Part shown: positions 8,411 through 17,090 of the stretch, piece by piece
Position numbering within the stretch: position 1 is the first letter of the stretch
Layout of the letters: each line of letters starts with the position of its first letter
NCBI RefSeq assembly: GCF_052180255.1
Contig: NZ_CP197466.1
Location: 3,224,001 to 3,288,000, forward strand
Reading direction: 5' to 3'
DNA: 64,000 nt
DNA from: Paenibacillus_AM sp052180255
GTDB taxonomy: Bacteria > Bacillota > Bacilli > Paenibacillales > NBRC-103111
The notes under the pieces: generated by a model
What the model saw: only the letters and a program-made list of their open reading frames with translations
Told to the model about the DNA's origin: nothing
The model's database searches: none
Made by a program: the position numbers and the translations under genes

Positions 8411-8556
8411 TCCCTACGAGGTTAGTTGTCGGGTTCGGGCTCAAGGAGTCGGCCCTGTGATCTATGGATCACTTCACCCCAAACGATTAACGAATCTTTC
8501 GATCGATCATCGTATAAAATCATCCCCCGCACTTTCGTTAAATGAAAGTTTCGGTG
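8411..8556 (-). promoter_or_regulatory. c-di-AMP riboswitch (ydaO/yuaA class)
   Basis: On the minus strand the leader of the 3D-domain gene contains the hallmark blocks of this class in order: GCGGGGGATG, TTTGGGGTGAA, a variable hairpin, AGGGCCGACTCCTTGAGC, CCCGAACCCGACA and CTAACCTCGTAGG. The 3' edge is clear; the 5' edge is approximate. In known cases c-di-AMP represses the downstream gene. Only about 20 bases separate the last conserved block from the ATG, leaving no room for a separate terminator, so control may act on the ribosome site. The rest of the roughly 400-base gap up to cotJC holds a terminator and no recognised gene. Confidence 0.9.
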
Positions 8557-8637
8557 AATACAAACTAACATATATGTCAGAGAGAGGAAATACACAGGAA
8601 ATGGAAATTTTACTTTCTTAATAAATGATGAAAATGC

Positions 8638-8673
8638 AAAAAAAGCAGTAAGGACAAGGGCTCCCCACTGCTT
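8638..8673 (-). terminator. Terminator of the cotJ operon
   Basis: On the minus strand AAGCAGT pairs with ACTGCTT around a G/C-containing interior, followed by seven Ts. It lies about 120 bases after the cotJC stop and separates that operon from the riboswitch leader. Confidence 0.75.
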
Positions 8674-8793
8674 ATTGTAAAATTATATATCTGCCAGATA
8701 ACTTAAAGTTTCAGACTATACTCACGGTTTACTCAGGTCATTCTCATCATTCTCTAATGTTAGATAAACTAGTTGTATTCGCACCGCTTCATA

Positions 8794-9363
8794 TTAGAAT
8801 ACTTTCTGCTGATCTCGATCTCCCTTTAAAAGCTCAACCGCTTCACGGAATCGCAATGAATGTACAATCTCACGTTCACGAAGAAATTTTAATGAATCTT
8901 GTAGATCTACATCATCCGTCATATCAATTAACCACTGATAGGTAGCTCTGGCCTTCTCTTCTGCTGCTATATCCTCATAAAGATCGGCAATCGGATCTGC
9001 TTTAGCTGCAATATACGAAGCCGTCCATGGTACCCCAGAAGCATTCTGATAGAATAGGGCTCGATTGTGATTGGCATAATGATCACCAAGCCCGGCTTCC
9101 ATTAATTGATCTACTGTCGCATCTTTGGTGAGTTTATACACCATTGTAGCAATCATCTCCAGGTGTGAGAACTCTTCCGTTGCAATATCAGTCAGTAATC
9201 CAATGACTTTATCCGGAATCGTGTATCGCTGATTCATATATCGAAGTGCTGCGGCCAATTCTCCATCTGCACCTCCATATTGTTCGATCAAATATTTAGC
9301 CATGCGGGGATCACATTTGGAAACACGTACTGGATACTGCAATTTCTTTTCATATACCCACAT
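8794..9363 (-). CDS. cotJC: Spore coat protein CotJC (manganese-catalase fold)
   Basis: This 189-residue protein of the ferritin-like manganese catalase family has Glu/His metal-ligand motifs ATEEFSHLEMIATM and IAAEEKARATYQWL. CotJC is an inner spore-coat protein in Bacillus. The N-terminus MWVYEKKLQYPV is typical. It is the last gene of a cotJA-cotJB-cotJC operon in the same order as in B. subtilis. Length is normal for the family. Confidence 0.95.
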   Translation of the reverse strand: MWVYEKKLQYPVRVSKCDPRMAKYLIEQYGGADGELAAALRYMNQRYTIPDKVIGLLTDIATEEFSHLEMIATMVYKLTKDATVDQLMEAGLGDHYANHNRALFYQNASGVPWTASYIAAKADPIADLYEDIAAEEKARATYQWLIDMTDDVDLQDSLKFLREREIVHSLRFREAVELLKGDRDQQKVF

Positions 9364-9399
9364 TCAGTGTCCTCCTCTAACATCAATAAGAGATCCCAC

Positions 9400-9663
9400 T
9401 CACACTTGCCAAGGCCATGGAGGCTCTATCCACTGCCATGACTCATATCCTGCTCTTTGGCCAAATGGATTGAGTGGACCAAACTCAGCTTCGAATCTAC
9501 GCGCAAGTTCCATCCGATTTTGACTAAACTGCCGAATTTGATCAATCGCCTGTTGATCACAGGGATGCGTGTCTAGATAAAGCGTTAATTCAGTAATAAC
9601 GAAATCAACAGCCTGTAAATCTTTAAGCATGATGTAATACTTATCAGGAAGCTCCCTTGTCAT
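9400..9663 (-). CDS. cotJB: Spore coat protein CotJB
   Basis: The 87-residue protein has the CotJB pattern: an N-terminal helical LKDLQAVDFVITELTLYLDTHP segment and a C-terminal FGPLNPF...PPWPW motif. It lies 36 bases before cotJC and 24 bases after cotJA. CotJB is required with CotJA and CotJC for assembly of this coat sub-structure in B. subtilis; its chemistry is unknown. Confidence 0.93.
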   Translation of the reverse strand: MTRELPDKYYIMLKDLQAVDFVITELTLYLDTHPCDQQAIDQIRQFSQNRMELARRFEAEFGPLNPFGQRAGYESWQWIEPPWPWQV

Positions 9664-9687
9664 ATGGTGCGCTCCTTTCTCCTAATC

Positions 9688-9897
9688 TCATGTCTGACTG
9701 GCCTCATAACCCGAATACAAGTCTGGCCACAGTGTGCCACGCTTCAGCGCTTCATAAGGGGAGAACTGCGGCAACCCCGGAGGTTGAAACGGAATAAAGA
9801 GCTGTGGCGGTGTGTAGAATTTCTTCTCAAGAATCGGGGGGCATGGATCAAAAGCCGAGATGAACGGTCGATATGTCCTTACTTGTGAATTGATCAC
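9688..9897 (-). CDS. cotJA: Spore coat associated protein CotJA
   Basis: The 69-residue proline-rich protein with an RTYRPFISAFDPCPPI start and a PYEALKRGTLWPDLY segment matches CotJA. The start is GTG, set by AAGGAGG eight bases upstream. It is first in the cotJ operon. In B. subtilis the operon is transcribed by sigma-E in the mother cell; I could not fix a matching promoter here. Confidence 0.92.
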   Translation of the reverse strand: MINSQVRTYRPFISAFDPCPPILEKKFYTPPQLFIPFQPPGLPQFSPYEALKRGTLWPDLYSGYEASQT

Positions 9898-9983
9898 AAT
9901 AAAATCCTCCTTACTTTATCCCACTATCACATATATAAGCGTTTGACCGCCAACTTATGACAAAAACCAACTTGTACCACCAA

Positions 9984-10025
9984 AATAAAAGAACCCGCTT
10001 CTCGCCATGTGACAAGTAACGGGTT
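9984..10025 (-). terminator. Terminator of the CNNM/CBS gene
   Basis: On the minus strand AACCCG pairs with CGGGTT and the stem extends with G-U pairs, followed by CTTTTATTTT. It lies between the stop of the 10050-11408 gene and the cotJ operon. Confidence 0.75.
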
Positions 10026-10049
10026 AAATCATATAAGCAAGGTTAAGGT

Positions 10050-11408
10050 TTAAGAATCGATATCATTCGGTAACGGCTTGCTTTCAGCGGGGTGAGTCAC
10101 TTCTTTAATATACACACGCATAATGCGCAAATGATCGGACTCCCCTACTTCAAAAATGTGATTGCCATAAGTAATCTTTGTTCCTTTGACCGTCAATCCT
10201 TCCAGCTTTTTAAACAACCATCCACCAATCGAATCGACTTCATCATCTTCAATTGTCGTACCTAAAAGGTCATTTAATTCTTCTATAAGCAGACGGCCAT
10301 CAACGGAAGTTAGATCACCGCGCACTTCCATAATAGGGCGTTCATCGATATCAAACTCATCGTGAAGTTCACCGACAATCTCCTCTAAAATATCCTCAAG
10401 TGTCAATATCCCTGCCGTACCACCATATTCATCGATAACTATGGCAAGTTGTGAGTGCTTACGCTGCATGAGCTTGAGTACACGACTGATCTCCATTGAT
10501 TCAGGGACGCTCAAGATCGGACGAATATAATGACGCATATCTTGCTCTTCATCAGGATCAGCTGTAAGCAGATCAGTAATATGTACGAATCCGACAATGC
10601 TATCCTTGTCATGCTCACCGACTGGATAGCGTGTGTGCTTCGTTTTATAAATCATACTAAGATTATCTTCAAATTTATCATCCAGCAATAAACAATCCAT
10701 ATCTGTCCGCGGCAGCATCACTTCACGAGCGATCCGATCGGAGAATTCAAATATGTTATCAAACAAAGCCAGCTCATCCTTATCAATCATACCGCTCTTT
10801 GCGCTTTGATTCATTAGAATACGAATTTCTTCCTCTGTATGTGCCGCGTCATGCTCATTAACTGGATCTAGACCAATCCAACGCAATAACATATTAGCAG
10901 CTCCATTAAGCAGCCAAATGGCAGGCAAGAAAAGCTTATAGAAGAAGAGCAGCGGACCAGATAACCAGATAGAGGTTGCTTCCGAACGCTGAATCGCAAT
11001 CGATTTGGGTGCGAGCTCACCCATTACAATGTGAAGAAAGGTGATGATCCCAAAGGCTAATATAAATGAAATCGTATGAATAACAGTTGGAGATTCAATA
11101 TGAAACGTATGCAACAGTGGTTCAATGAGCAGCTTAGAAATCGCTGGCTCCCCAATCCAACCAAGTCCAAGTGAAGCTAATGTAATACCTAGCTGAGTAG
11201 CAGATAAATAAGCATCCAGCTTTTTCGTTACCGCTAATGCATATTTGGCTTTTGCATGGCCTTCATTCACCAACTGTTGCAGACGAGATTCACGTACTTT
11301 GACCAATGCGAACTCTGCAGCTACGAAAAAACCGTTAAGCAGAACAAGCCCAATTACAATAAACATGTTAAGTAATATAAGTCCAAGGTCAAATGTAGTA
11401 TTGCCCAA
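10050..11408 (-). CDS. CNNM/CorC-type transporter-associated protein (hemolysin C family, YhdP/MpfA-like)
   Basis: The 452-residue protein has the full three-part layout: a DUF21/CNNM membrane domain (about 1-200, four hydrophobic segments, LNGFFVAAEFALVKVR start), two CBS domains (about 205-335) and a C-terminal CorC_HlyC domain (about 350-430, with DEVDSIGGW). Bacillus relatives such as YhdP/MpfA act in magnesium efflux. The start is TTG with AAAGGAG upstream. It lies 24 bases downstream of yfkAB on the same strand. The old name hemolysin is misleading. Which divalent cation is moved cannot be read here. Confidence 0.86.
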   Translation of the reverse strand: MGNTTFDLGLILLNMFIVIGLVLLNGFFVAAEFALVKVRESRLQQLVNEGHAKAKYALAVTKKLDAYLSATQLGITLASLGLGWIGEPAISKLLIEPLLHTFHIESPTVIHTISFILAFGIITFLHIVMGELAPKSIAIQRSEATSIWLSGPLLFFYKLFLPAIWLLNGAANMLLRWIGLDPVNEHDAAHTEEEIRILMNQSAKSGMIDKDELALFDNIFEFSDRIAREVMLPRTDMDCLLLDDKFEDNLSMIYKTKHTRYPVGEHDKDSIVGFVHITDLLTADPDEEQDMRHYIRPILSVPESMEISRVLKLMQRKHSQLAIVIDEYGGTAGILTLEDILEEIVGELHDEFDIDERPIMEVRGDLTSVDGRLLIEELNDLLGTTIEDDEVDSIGGWLFKKLEGLTVKGTKITYGNHIFEVGESDHLRIMRVYIKEVTHPAESKPLPNDIDS

Positions 11409-11432
11409 TGAGGTGTTCTCTCCTTTATGATG

Positions 11433-12569
11433 CTAAATTACAGCTTGGCGTTGTTTGAAATCTACACCTTGATAATATGCATGTGCGACTAATAAATTCG
11501 GACCGCAGCAAGATGCCGCCTCACAATAACAGTTTACCATTTGATTCAAAGAATGACTCTCCCAACGCGAGAAAATTTCATCCAGTGACTCCTTATAAAT
11601 ATTACCTTGTGCAGGTAAATCTGCAAAATCAGTAATATACACATCACCCGTAAATAAGTTCACATTCAAGCGATTACGTCCATCCGGATCATTACGAACC
11701 GTTACATTACGCTCACTGCGCAATCTTTTAATAATTTGGTAATCCTGCTCATTCGTGCTGCAAGCATAGAACGGAAGCGTTCCGAACAGCATCCACATTT
11801 CTGGATTGCGAGCATCAAGAAGTTCATTCATACTGCTTCGAATCTGATCCAAGTTAATCAATGGTAAATTAGCTGCAAAAGAGCTTGGATACATCGGATG
11901 TACTTCATGACGTTTACAGCCCATCTCATCAATCAGTTTATGAATACCGGCTAACTTTGTATATGTCCGGTAGTTGATCATCGTTTCAGCGGAGATGTAC
12001 ATTCCTGCTTTACTTAGTTCAATCGTATTCTCCACCATGCGATCGTACATCTTAGAAGCAGTATTAAGACTTACCTCATGATTGGCACGGACAAATCCAA
12101 CAGCATGGAAGTCCTCCGCATTTAAGTAGTTGAATGAAATGTGCATCACATCTAAGTAAGGTGCAATTTCTTCGTAACGAGCAAGATCCAGCGTCAAGTT
12201 GGAATTAATTTGAGTGCGGATCCCTCGGTCAGAAGCGTATTTTAAAAGTGGCACAATATATTCTGTTACTGTCTTCTTACTGTAAGTTGGTTCTCCGCCA
12301 GTAATCGAGAGGGTCTCTAAATGTTCGACCTCATCTAATTTCTGAAACAATATGCTTAGCGGCAGTTTTCCAGGCTCACTCATCGTCAATGTATCCCCTA
12401 CCGCGCAGTGCTCACAACGCATGTTACACAGGTTGCTCATTGTAACCTCAACAGAGGTTAGGACATGCTTTTGATGCATGCTGTAAGATCGAATCGGATC
12501 CCATGGATCATAAATCGTCGATATTGGTTGTTTGTTATTTACTATTTGCGAGTTTAATTTCATTTTCAT
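11433..12569 (-). CDS. yfkAB: Radical SAM/CxCxxxxC motif protein YfkAB
   Basis: This 378-residue radical SAM protein has an N-terminal CxxxCxxC iron-sulfur motif (C48, C52, C55), the SITGGEPT strand that binds AdoMet and a C-terminal CYCEAASC motif near residues 345-352. That CxCxxxxC signature defines the YfkAB family of Bacillales, whose substrate is unknown to me. The gene is intact. No peptide precursor or partner gene is recognisable beside it. The ribosome site before the ATG is weak. Confidence 0.88.
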   Translation of the reverse strand: MKMKLNSQIVNNKQPISTIYDPWDPIRSYSMHQKHVLTSVEVTMSNLCNMRCEHCAVGDTLTMSEPGKLPLSILFQKLDEVEHLETLSITGGEPTYSKKTVTEYIVPLLKYASDRGIRTQINSNLTLDLARYEEIAPYLDVMHISFNYLNAEDFHAVGFVRANHEVSLNTASKMYDRMVENTIELSKAGMYISAETMINYRTYTKLAGIHKLIDEMGCKRHEVHPMYPSSFAANLPLINLDQIRSSMNELLDARNPEMWMLFGTLPFYACSTNEQDYQIIKRLRSERNVTVRNDPDGRNRLNVNLFTGDVYITDFADLPAQGNIYKESLDEIFSRWESHSLNQMVNCYCEAASCCGPNLLVAHAYYQGVDFKQRQAVI

Positions 12570-12649
12570 TCACATCCGATTTTTTCTGATTACTATTTCT
12601 ATATTTATTCTTTTTATTGTACCTAATGCGAGGTAAAAAATAAAATAAG

Positions 12650-14860
12650 CTATTTTTCAGACCGGCGAAGCCATTTGGGCGCCCACCAATTCGCCTTTCC
12701 CATCAATTTCATTAATGCGGGTACTAGAAGGATACGAATGATAGTCGCATCGATTAACACAGCAAGTCCGAGTCCAATCCCTACCGCCTTCATAATTTCG
12801 ATATCTGTAAAAATAAAAGAACCCACGACCACAATCAATATAAAGGCAGCGCTCGTTATTAAGCTTCCAGTCTTTTTCAAGCCTTCCGCCGTACTTCGAT
12901 CATTATCACCCGTAGACTCATACTCCTCTTGTATACGAGAAATAAGGAACACTTCATAATCCATCGATATACCGAATACAACACAGAAGATGATAACAGG
13001 TAGCGTTGCATTTATACTGCCAATCGCTGTGATTTGAAACAGATTAGCTAAATGACCTTGCTGGAAAATAAGCGTTACAATTCCTAAGCTTGCACCCAAG
13101 GACAATACATTCATTAGAACAGCTTTGATTGGCAAGACGATTGAACGAAATGCAAACATCAATACAAGAAATGTAACTGCAAGTACGCTGCTCACGACGA
13201 GTACAAGCTTGCTTTGAATCCGATCAATCACATCATATCGATAAGCAGGTGAACCTGTAACAATCGTTTCTAGTCCATCTTGAGATAACGCTCTTAGAAT
13301 TGGGACAAGACCTTCCGTCTGTGCACCCGGTTCTGTATTGGGTACTACAACTATAAGCATCAGATTGCCCCGCACTAGCTTTTGCGCTTCTAGCTGTTTC
13401 TGCATCTGGGGATTACTCAGTGCGAATACGGCATCCTTGTCCGACATCCCCTTAACAGTCTGAATGTAGCTGCGGACTTCCTTCACATCTGAATTCTTTT
13501 CTATTTGATCCACATACGCTCGAACTTGATGAATGGTTTGTTCATCCCAATAGTTATTCGTTGCCTTGACGATAATTTGAAGTGCATCTGTTTCCTTCAT
13601 ATCATAAGTAGACTTCATTAATTCAGAGCCATATCTGGAACCATAAGAAGGTGGCAGCACTTCCGCTGTCGGCACCCCCAGTTTTGCTCCTGCAAGTGGT
13701 GTAATGGCATAAATAAGCACCGATGCAATAACAACTGTCAATAGAATTGGACGCTTCATAACGCCATATGCAATCTTCTCCCAAAAAAGAGAAGGTTTCT
13801 TCCTGCGCCATACACTAGGTATGATCTTCAACTTATTGATCCGATGTCCCAGCACAGCAAACAGTGCCATCAACATCGTATTAGCCACGAGGACAGACAT
13901 GGATACCACAATAATTCCACCAAGACTTAAACTACGGAAGAAATTCATGTCAATGAATAGCATGCCTAGTAAACCGATTAATACCGCGATACCTGAAAAA
14001 AATATCGACTTCCCTGCAGTCTGGCAGGTCATTGCAACAGCTTCACTAACCGTATCCTGACGTTTGAGTTCCTCCCGAAACCGACTAACCATAAAGAGTG
14101 CATAATCAATTCCTACCGCTAACCCTAGCATGGATACAAGATTCGGTAAAAAGTTAGATAATGCGTACCCTTGTGCGATAAAATATGTAATTCCAAGTGT
14201 CATCGACACACTTACCATTCCAACTGCAAGCGGAAGCAGAGCACCTGCAACTGTCCCGAATACAAGGAGCAGCACAACAAATGCAATTGGTAATCCGATC
14301 ATCTCAGCCTTGACAATATCACTTTGACTTGCTTTTTGCATATCATAGAGCGATGCAGTCCCACCAGTAACATAAACATTCATTTGATCAGGTGCTTTGA
14401 CTAGCGCTGTGAGATCTGGGTAATGCTCGAGAACTTCTTCTGTTTGTAACCGCAGCATGACATCGACGGTCTGAACGCCTTTCTTGTTCATTCCTTCCTC
14501 ACTACGCGGAGTCTGAGAAAACTCGATATTTTCAACATAACTATTTACCCTTAGATCAGACAAGTTACTCATAATTGCCTGCTTCTGTTCATCTGTTGTC
14601 AGATCTAGTGACTTACTTTCGTAGACCAGATGAAGAACTGAACCCGGGAAACCAAAATCATCTCGTAGCGATTTAATTCCGATGTCAGACTGACTTCCAG
14701 TTGGTGTAAAGCCATTATCTTTAAGTAAACCAGGAGCTTGTACCGCAAATATAGCGGATACTCCGAGTAATACAATCCAGAAGCTCAGCACAAACCATCT
14801 GAACTTATACATCCAATATCCCCACTGCCAAAATTTACCCTTAGCTGCTGTTTCTCTCAC
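12650..14860 (-). CDS. MMPL/RND-family membrane transporter (YdfJ-like)
   Basis: The 736-residue protein has two repeats, each with one N-terminal helix, an extracellular domain and five further helices. Conserved helix motifs GLAVGIDYALFMVSRFREE (first half) and VFGISMDYEVFLISRIQEEYE (second half) mark the MMPL/RND superfamily, with Asp-Tyr pairs likely in the proton relay. Firmicutes relatives such as YdfJ are putative lipid or drug exporters. The start is GTG with GGAGG upstream. No two-component system adjoins it. Confidence 0.87.
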   Translation of the reverse strand: MRETAAKGKFWQWGYWMYKFRWFVLSFWIVLLGVSAIFAVQAPGLLKDNGFTPTGSQSDIGIKSLRDDFGFPGSVLHLVYESKSLDLTTDEQKQAIMSNLSDLRVNSYVENIEFSQTPRSEEGMNKKGVQTVDVMLRLQTEEVLEHYPDLTALVKAPDQMNVYVTGGTASLYDMQKASQSDIVKAEMIGLPIAFVVLLLVFGTVAGALLPLAVGMVSVSMTLGITYFIAQGYALSNFLPNLVSMLGLAVGIDYALFMVSRFREELKRQDTVSEAVAMTCQTAGKSIFFSGIAVLIGLLGMLFIDMNFFRSLSLGGIIVVSMSVLVANTMLMALFAVLGHRINKLKIIPSVWRRKKPSLFWEKIAYGVMKRPILLTVVIASVLIYAITPLAGAKLGVPTAEVLPPSYGSRYGSELMKSTYDMKETDALQIIVKATNNYWDEQTIHQVRAYVDQIEKNSDVKEVRSYIQTVKGMSDKDAVFALSNPQMQKQLEAQKLVRGNLMLIVVVPNTEPGAQTEGLVPILRALSQDGLETIVTGSPAYRYDVIDRIQSKLVLVVSSVLAVTFLVLMFAFRSIVLPIKAVLMNVLSLGASLGIVTLIFQQGHLANLFQITAIGSINATLPVIIFCVVFGISMDYEVFLISRIQEEYESTGDNDRSTAEGLKKTGSLITSAAFILIVVVGSFIFTDIEIMKAVGIGLGLAVLIDATIIRILLVPALMKLMGKANWWAPKWLRRSEK

Positions 14861-14931
14861 GGTATGCCTCCATTACATGAAGTAAATCACGTTGTATTTA
14901 CTTAGGTTTGATCATTTATCTAGTAGTGGAC

Positions 14932-14956
14932 AAAAAAACCTGGTTGCCCAGGTTTT
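14932..14956 (-). terminator. Intrinsic terminator upstream of the HD-GYP stop
   Basis: AAAACCTGG pairs perfectly with CCAGGTTTT around a GCAA loop and is followed by a T-run on the minus strand, just after the 14974-16068 gene. Confidence 0.88.
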
Positions 14957-14973
14957 CGAATGATTAGACAATA

Positions 14974-16068
14974 TTATGCCATTTGTGGATTAACTTCTGA
15001 CACCATAACAGACAATTTTTTCGATAAGTCCACTTCATAAATTTGAGTCACTGGCTGCCCATACTCATCAAAAAGCACACGGACAATTGGCCGCTGAGGA
15101 GAATCCGTATTTAAATCGGCAACTACTCCCACTTCACCAGATGACAATTTCAAAGTTATACCGATTGGATAGATCGCAACCTTTTTCCTAAAAAGATTCA
15201 CCTTCGTGATGTCGTATAACTTGCTTGCATCTGAAAGAATAATTTCCATTGCAACATGGGGAAGCATCGCTTCACGATACACACGCTGGGACGTTAATGC
15301 ATCATACGAATCTGATATTCCGATCCACTGAGCAAATTCGTGGATATCCTTACCTTCTAAATTACGTGGATACCCGCTTCCGTTCCATCGTTCATGATGC
15401 TGAAGCGCACAATGTGCTGAAAGCAGTGGAATATTCGGTTCATCCTTCAGTATCTGAAAGCCGAAAATCGTATGCTTCTTCATCTCTTCATATTCAAGAT
15501 CCGATAGCCTTCCTGGCTTTTTCAGTATTTCCTGGGGAATTTTCGTCTTACCAATATCATGTAGTAGTGCACCTAGCCCTAGTGTCTGAAGTTCTTCGCG
15601 ATTGTAGCCGTAAGCCAGCCCAAGCATTGTAGAGTAGATACAAACATTCAATGAGTGTTGGAACAAATATTGATCCGTTACACACATATTTGTCAGCATA
15701 ACCATAGCATTATTATGGCTGCTTAGATCATCAAGAATCGAATTCATTAGCCCATTAAACGATTTACCCAAGTGATAATAAGGTAACTTCGCGTTGCCAT
15801 CCATATCATTCATCAAATTCCGAAACGTTTGGCGAATTTCACTAAGGGCTTTGGCTTTTAGCTCTGGCTGAAGCATTTCACTTACCATAAGGTCTTCGGT
15901 TAACGGATCTTGAATATAAAGGTAGTCAATTCCATTAACCTGAAGTCTATTCAGTAGGCGTTGTGTTAACTCCACATTCTCAGCGAGTAAGACGATACCT
16001 TCCTCATTATAAATGCTTTGGCTGAGCTTCATGCCTGGTTGACACATGCTAATTGGCATCAATCTCAT
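14974..16068 (-). CDS. HD-GYP domain protein (putative c-di-GMP phosphodiesterase)
   Basis: The 364-residue protein has an N-terminal domain starting MRLMPISMCQPGMKLSQSIYNEEG, as in many Firmicutes HD-GYP proteins, and a complete HD-GYP domain (about 130-300) with HDIGK near 170, the HHERWNGSGYP block near 223-233 and a conserved DSYDALTS segment. HD-GYP enzymes hydrolyse c-di-GMP to pGpG or GMP. Metal ligands appear intact, so activity is plausible. A close architectural paralogue lies at 19831-20928. It is followed by its own terminator. Confidence 0.88.
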   Translation of the reverse strand: MRLMPISMCQPGMKLSQSIYNEEGIVLLAENVELTQRLLNRLQVNGIDYLYIQDPLTEDLMVSEMLQPELKAKALSEIRQTFRNLMNDMDGNAKLPYYHLGKSFNGLMNSILDDLSSHNNAMVMLTNMCVTDQYLFQHSLNVCIYSTMLGLAYGYNREELQTLGLGALLHDIGKTKIPQEILKKPGRLSDLEYEEMKKHTIFGFQILKDEPNIPLLSAHCALQHHERWNGSGYPRNLEGKDIHEFAQWIGISDSYDALTSQRVYREAMLPHVAMEIILSDASKLYDITKVNLFRKKVAIYPIGITLKLSSGEVGVVADLNTDSPQRPIVRVLFDEYGQPVTQIYEVDLSKKLSVMVSEVNPQMA

Positions 16069-16181
16069 TTCCTAACCCCCACGTCCAATTGATTCTTTCT
16101 AACTTAGAGTAACGGATTAGATGGGGAAAAATCAATACGAAAACCGTCACTTTTCGACAACAGCAGGACTAAGTTCCTACC

Positions 16182-17000
16182 TTACTTCGTTACAAATAGA
16201 TAAATGATAAAGAAAGCTGCTAATGCAAAACGATAATAGGCAAAATAAGTAAGCTTCATTTTACCTACTAACTTAATAAAAGTCACAACTGCAAGTAACG
16301 CTACAATGAAAGAAACGATAAATCCAACTCCGAAAAATCCGATCCAACTTGTATCAAATTCTTTCCAGCTTTTCAGCAATGAATAACCCGTAGCTGCGAA
16401 CATAATCGGAATAGCCATAATAAATGTAAAATCTGCAGAAGCTCTGCGACTTACTCCGCCTAACATCCCTCCTGCGATGGTGGAACCTGAACGGGAGAAC
16501 CCTGGCCAGAGTGATACAATTTGCCATAAACCAATTTGGAAAGCTTGCTTGTATGATAATTCATCAATATCATCAATAAGAGGTTTTGTATGTTTCTTGT
16601 TCTCACCGAGGATTAATAAGATACCTCCGAGAACGAGACCGACGATTACGGTATACTTCGAGAATAAATACTCTTCAATAAAATGATTAAAAATAAATGC
16701 CAATAACATAACCGGAACGATACCTGCTAAAATATGCAGTAAATTCATTTTTTTCTTTTTGTGCTTCTGCACGCCAACACGGATACCGAATAAATCTAAA
16801 ATTCTTCTCCAGTAAACGAGCACAACAGCCAAAATCGCACCAAGCTGGATCACGATTTCGAATGTTTTCATCATTTTCTCATCCTCAGAAATGCCAAGCA
16901 ATGCTTGCGCGAGAATCATGTGACCCGTGGATGAAACAGGTAAAAATTCAGTTAAGCCTTCTACGATTCCAATGACCACCGCTACCCAATAATCTAACAT
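16182..17000 (-). CDS. uppP: Undecaprenyl-diphosphatase
   Basis: UppP (BacA) dephosphorylates undecaprenyl diphosphate to regenerate the lipid carrier for peptidoglycan synthesis and can confer bacitracin tolerance. The 272-residue membrane protein has the two signature repeats, EGLTEFLPVSSTGH near the N-terminus and WPGFSRSGSTIAGGMLGGVSRRASADF in the middle, which hold the catalytic Glu, Ser, Arg and His residues. Several hydrophobic helices fill the rest. It appears monocistronic. Confidence 0.96.
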   Translation of the reverse strand: MLDYWVAVVIGIVEGLTEFLPVSSTGHMILAQALLGISEDEKMMKTFEIVIQLGAILAVVLVYWRRILDLFGIRVGVQKHKKKKMNLLHILAGIVPVMLLAFIFNHFIEEYLFSKYTVIVGLVLGGILLILGENKKHTKPLIDDIDELSYKQAFQIGLWQIVSLWPGFSRSGSTIAGGMLGGVSRRASADFTFIMAIPIMFAATGYSLLKSWKEFDTSWIGFFGVGFIVSFIVALLAVVTFIKLVGKMKLTYFAYYRFALAAFFIIYLFVTK

Positions 17001-17090
17001 TCTCTACCTACCTCTACCCTCAAATAATTTAGATTTGTACTCCGTTCTTAAACGTACCATATTTTTGAAAATAGTACAATTTGTCAAGGA

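Noticed and set aside
7953..8621. 222-codon open frame on the plus strand opposite the 3D-domain gene and its leader
   Set aside because: It runs antisense to a well-supported gene and across a conserved c-di-AMP riboswitch, and its protein has low-complexity, family-free sequence.
8735..8760. Repeated CATTCTC-type motif near the cotJC end resembling a Fur site
   Set aside because: It lies downstream of a stop codon with no promoter nearby and lacks the ATAAT core.
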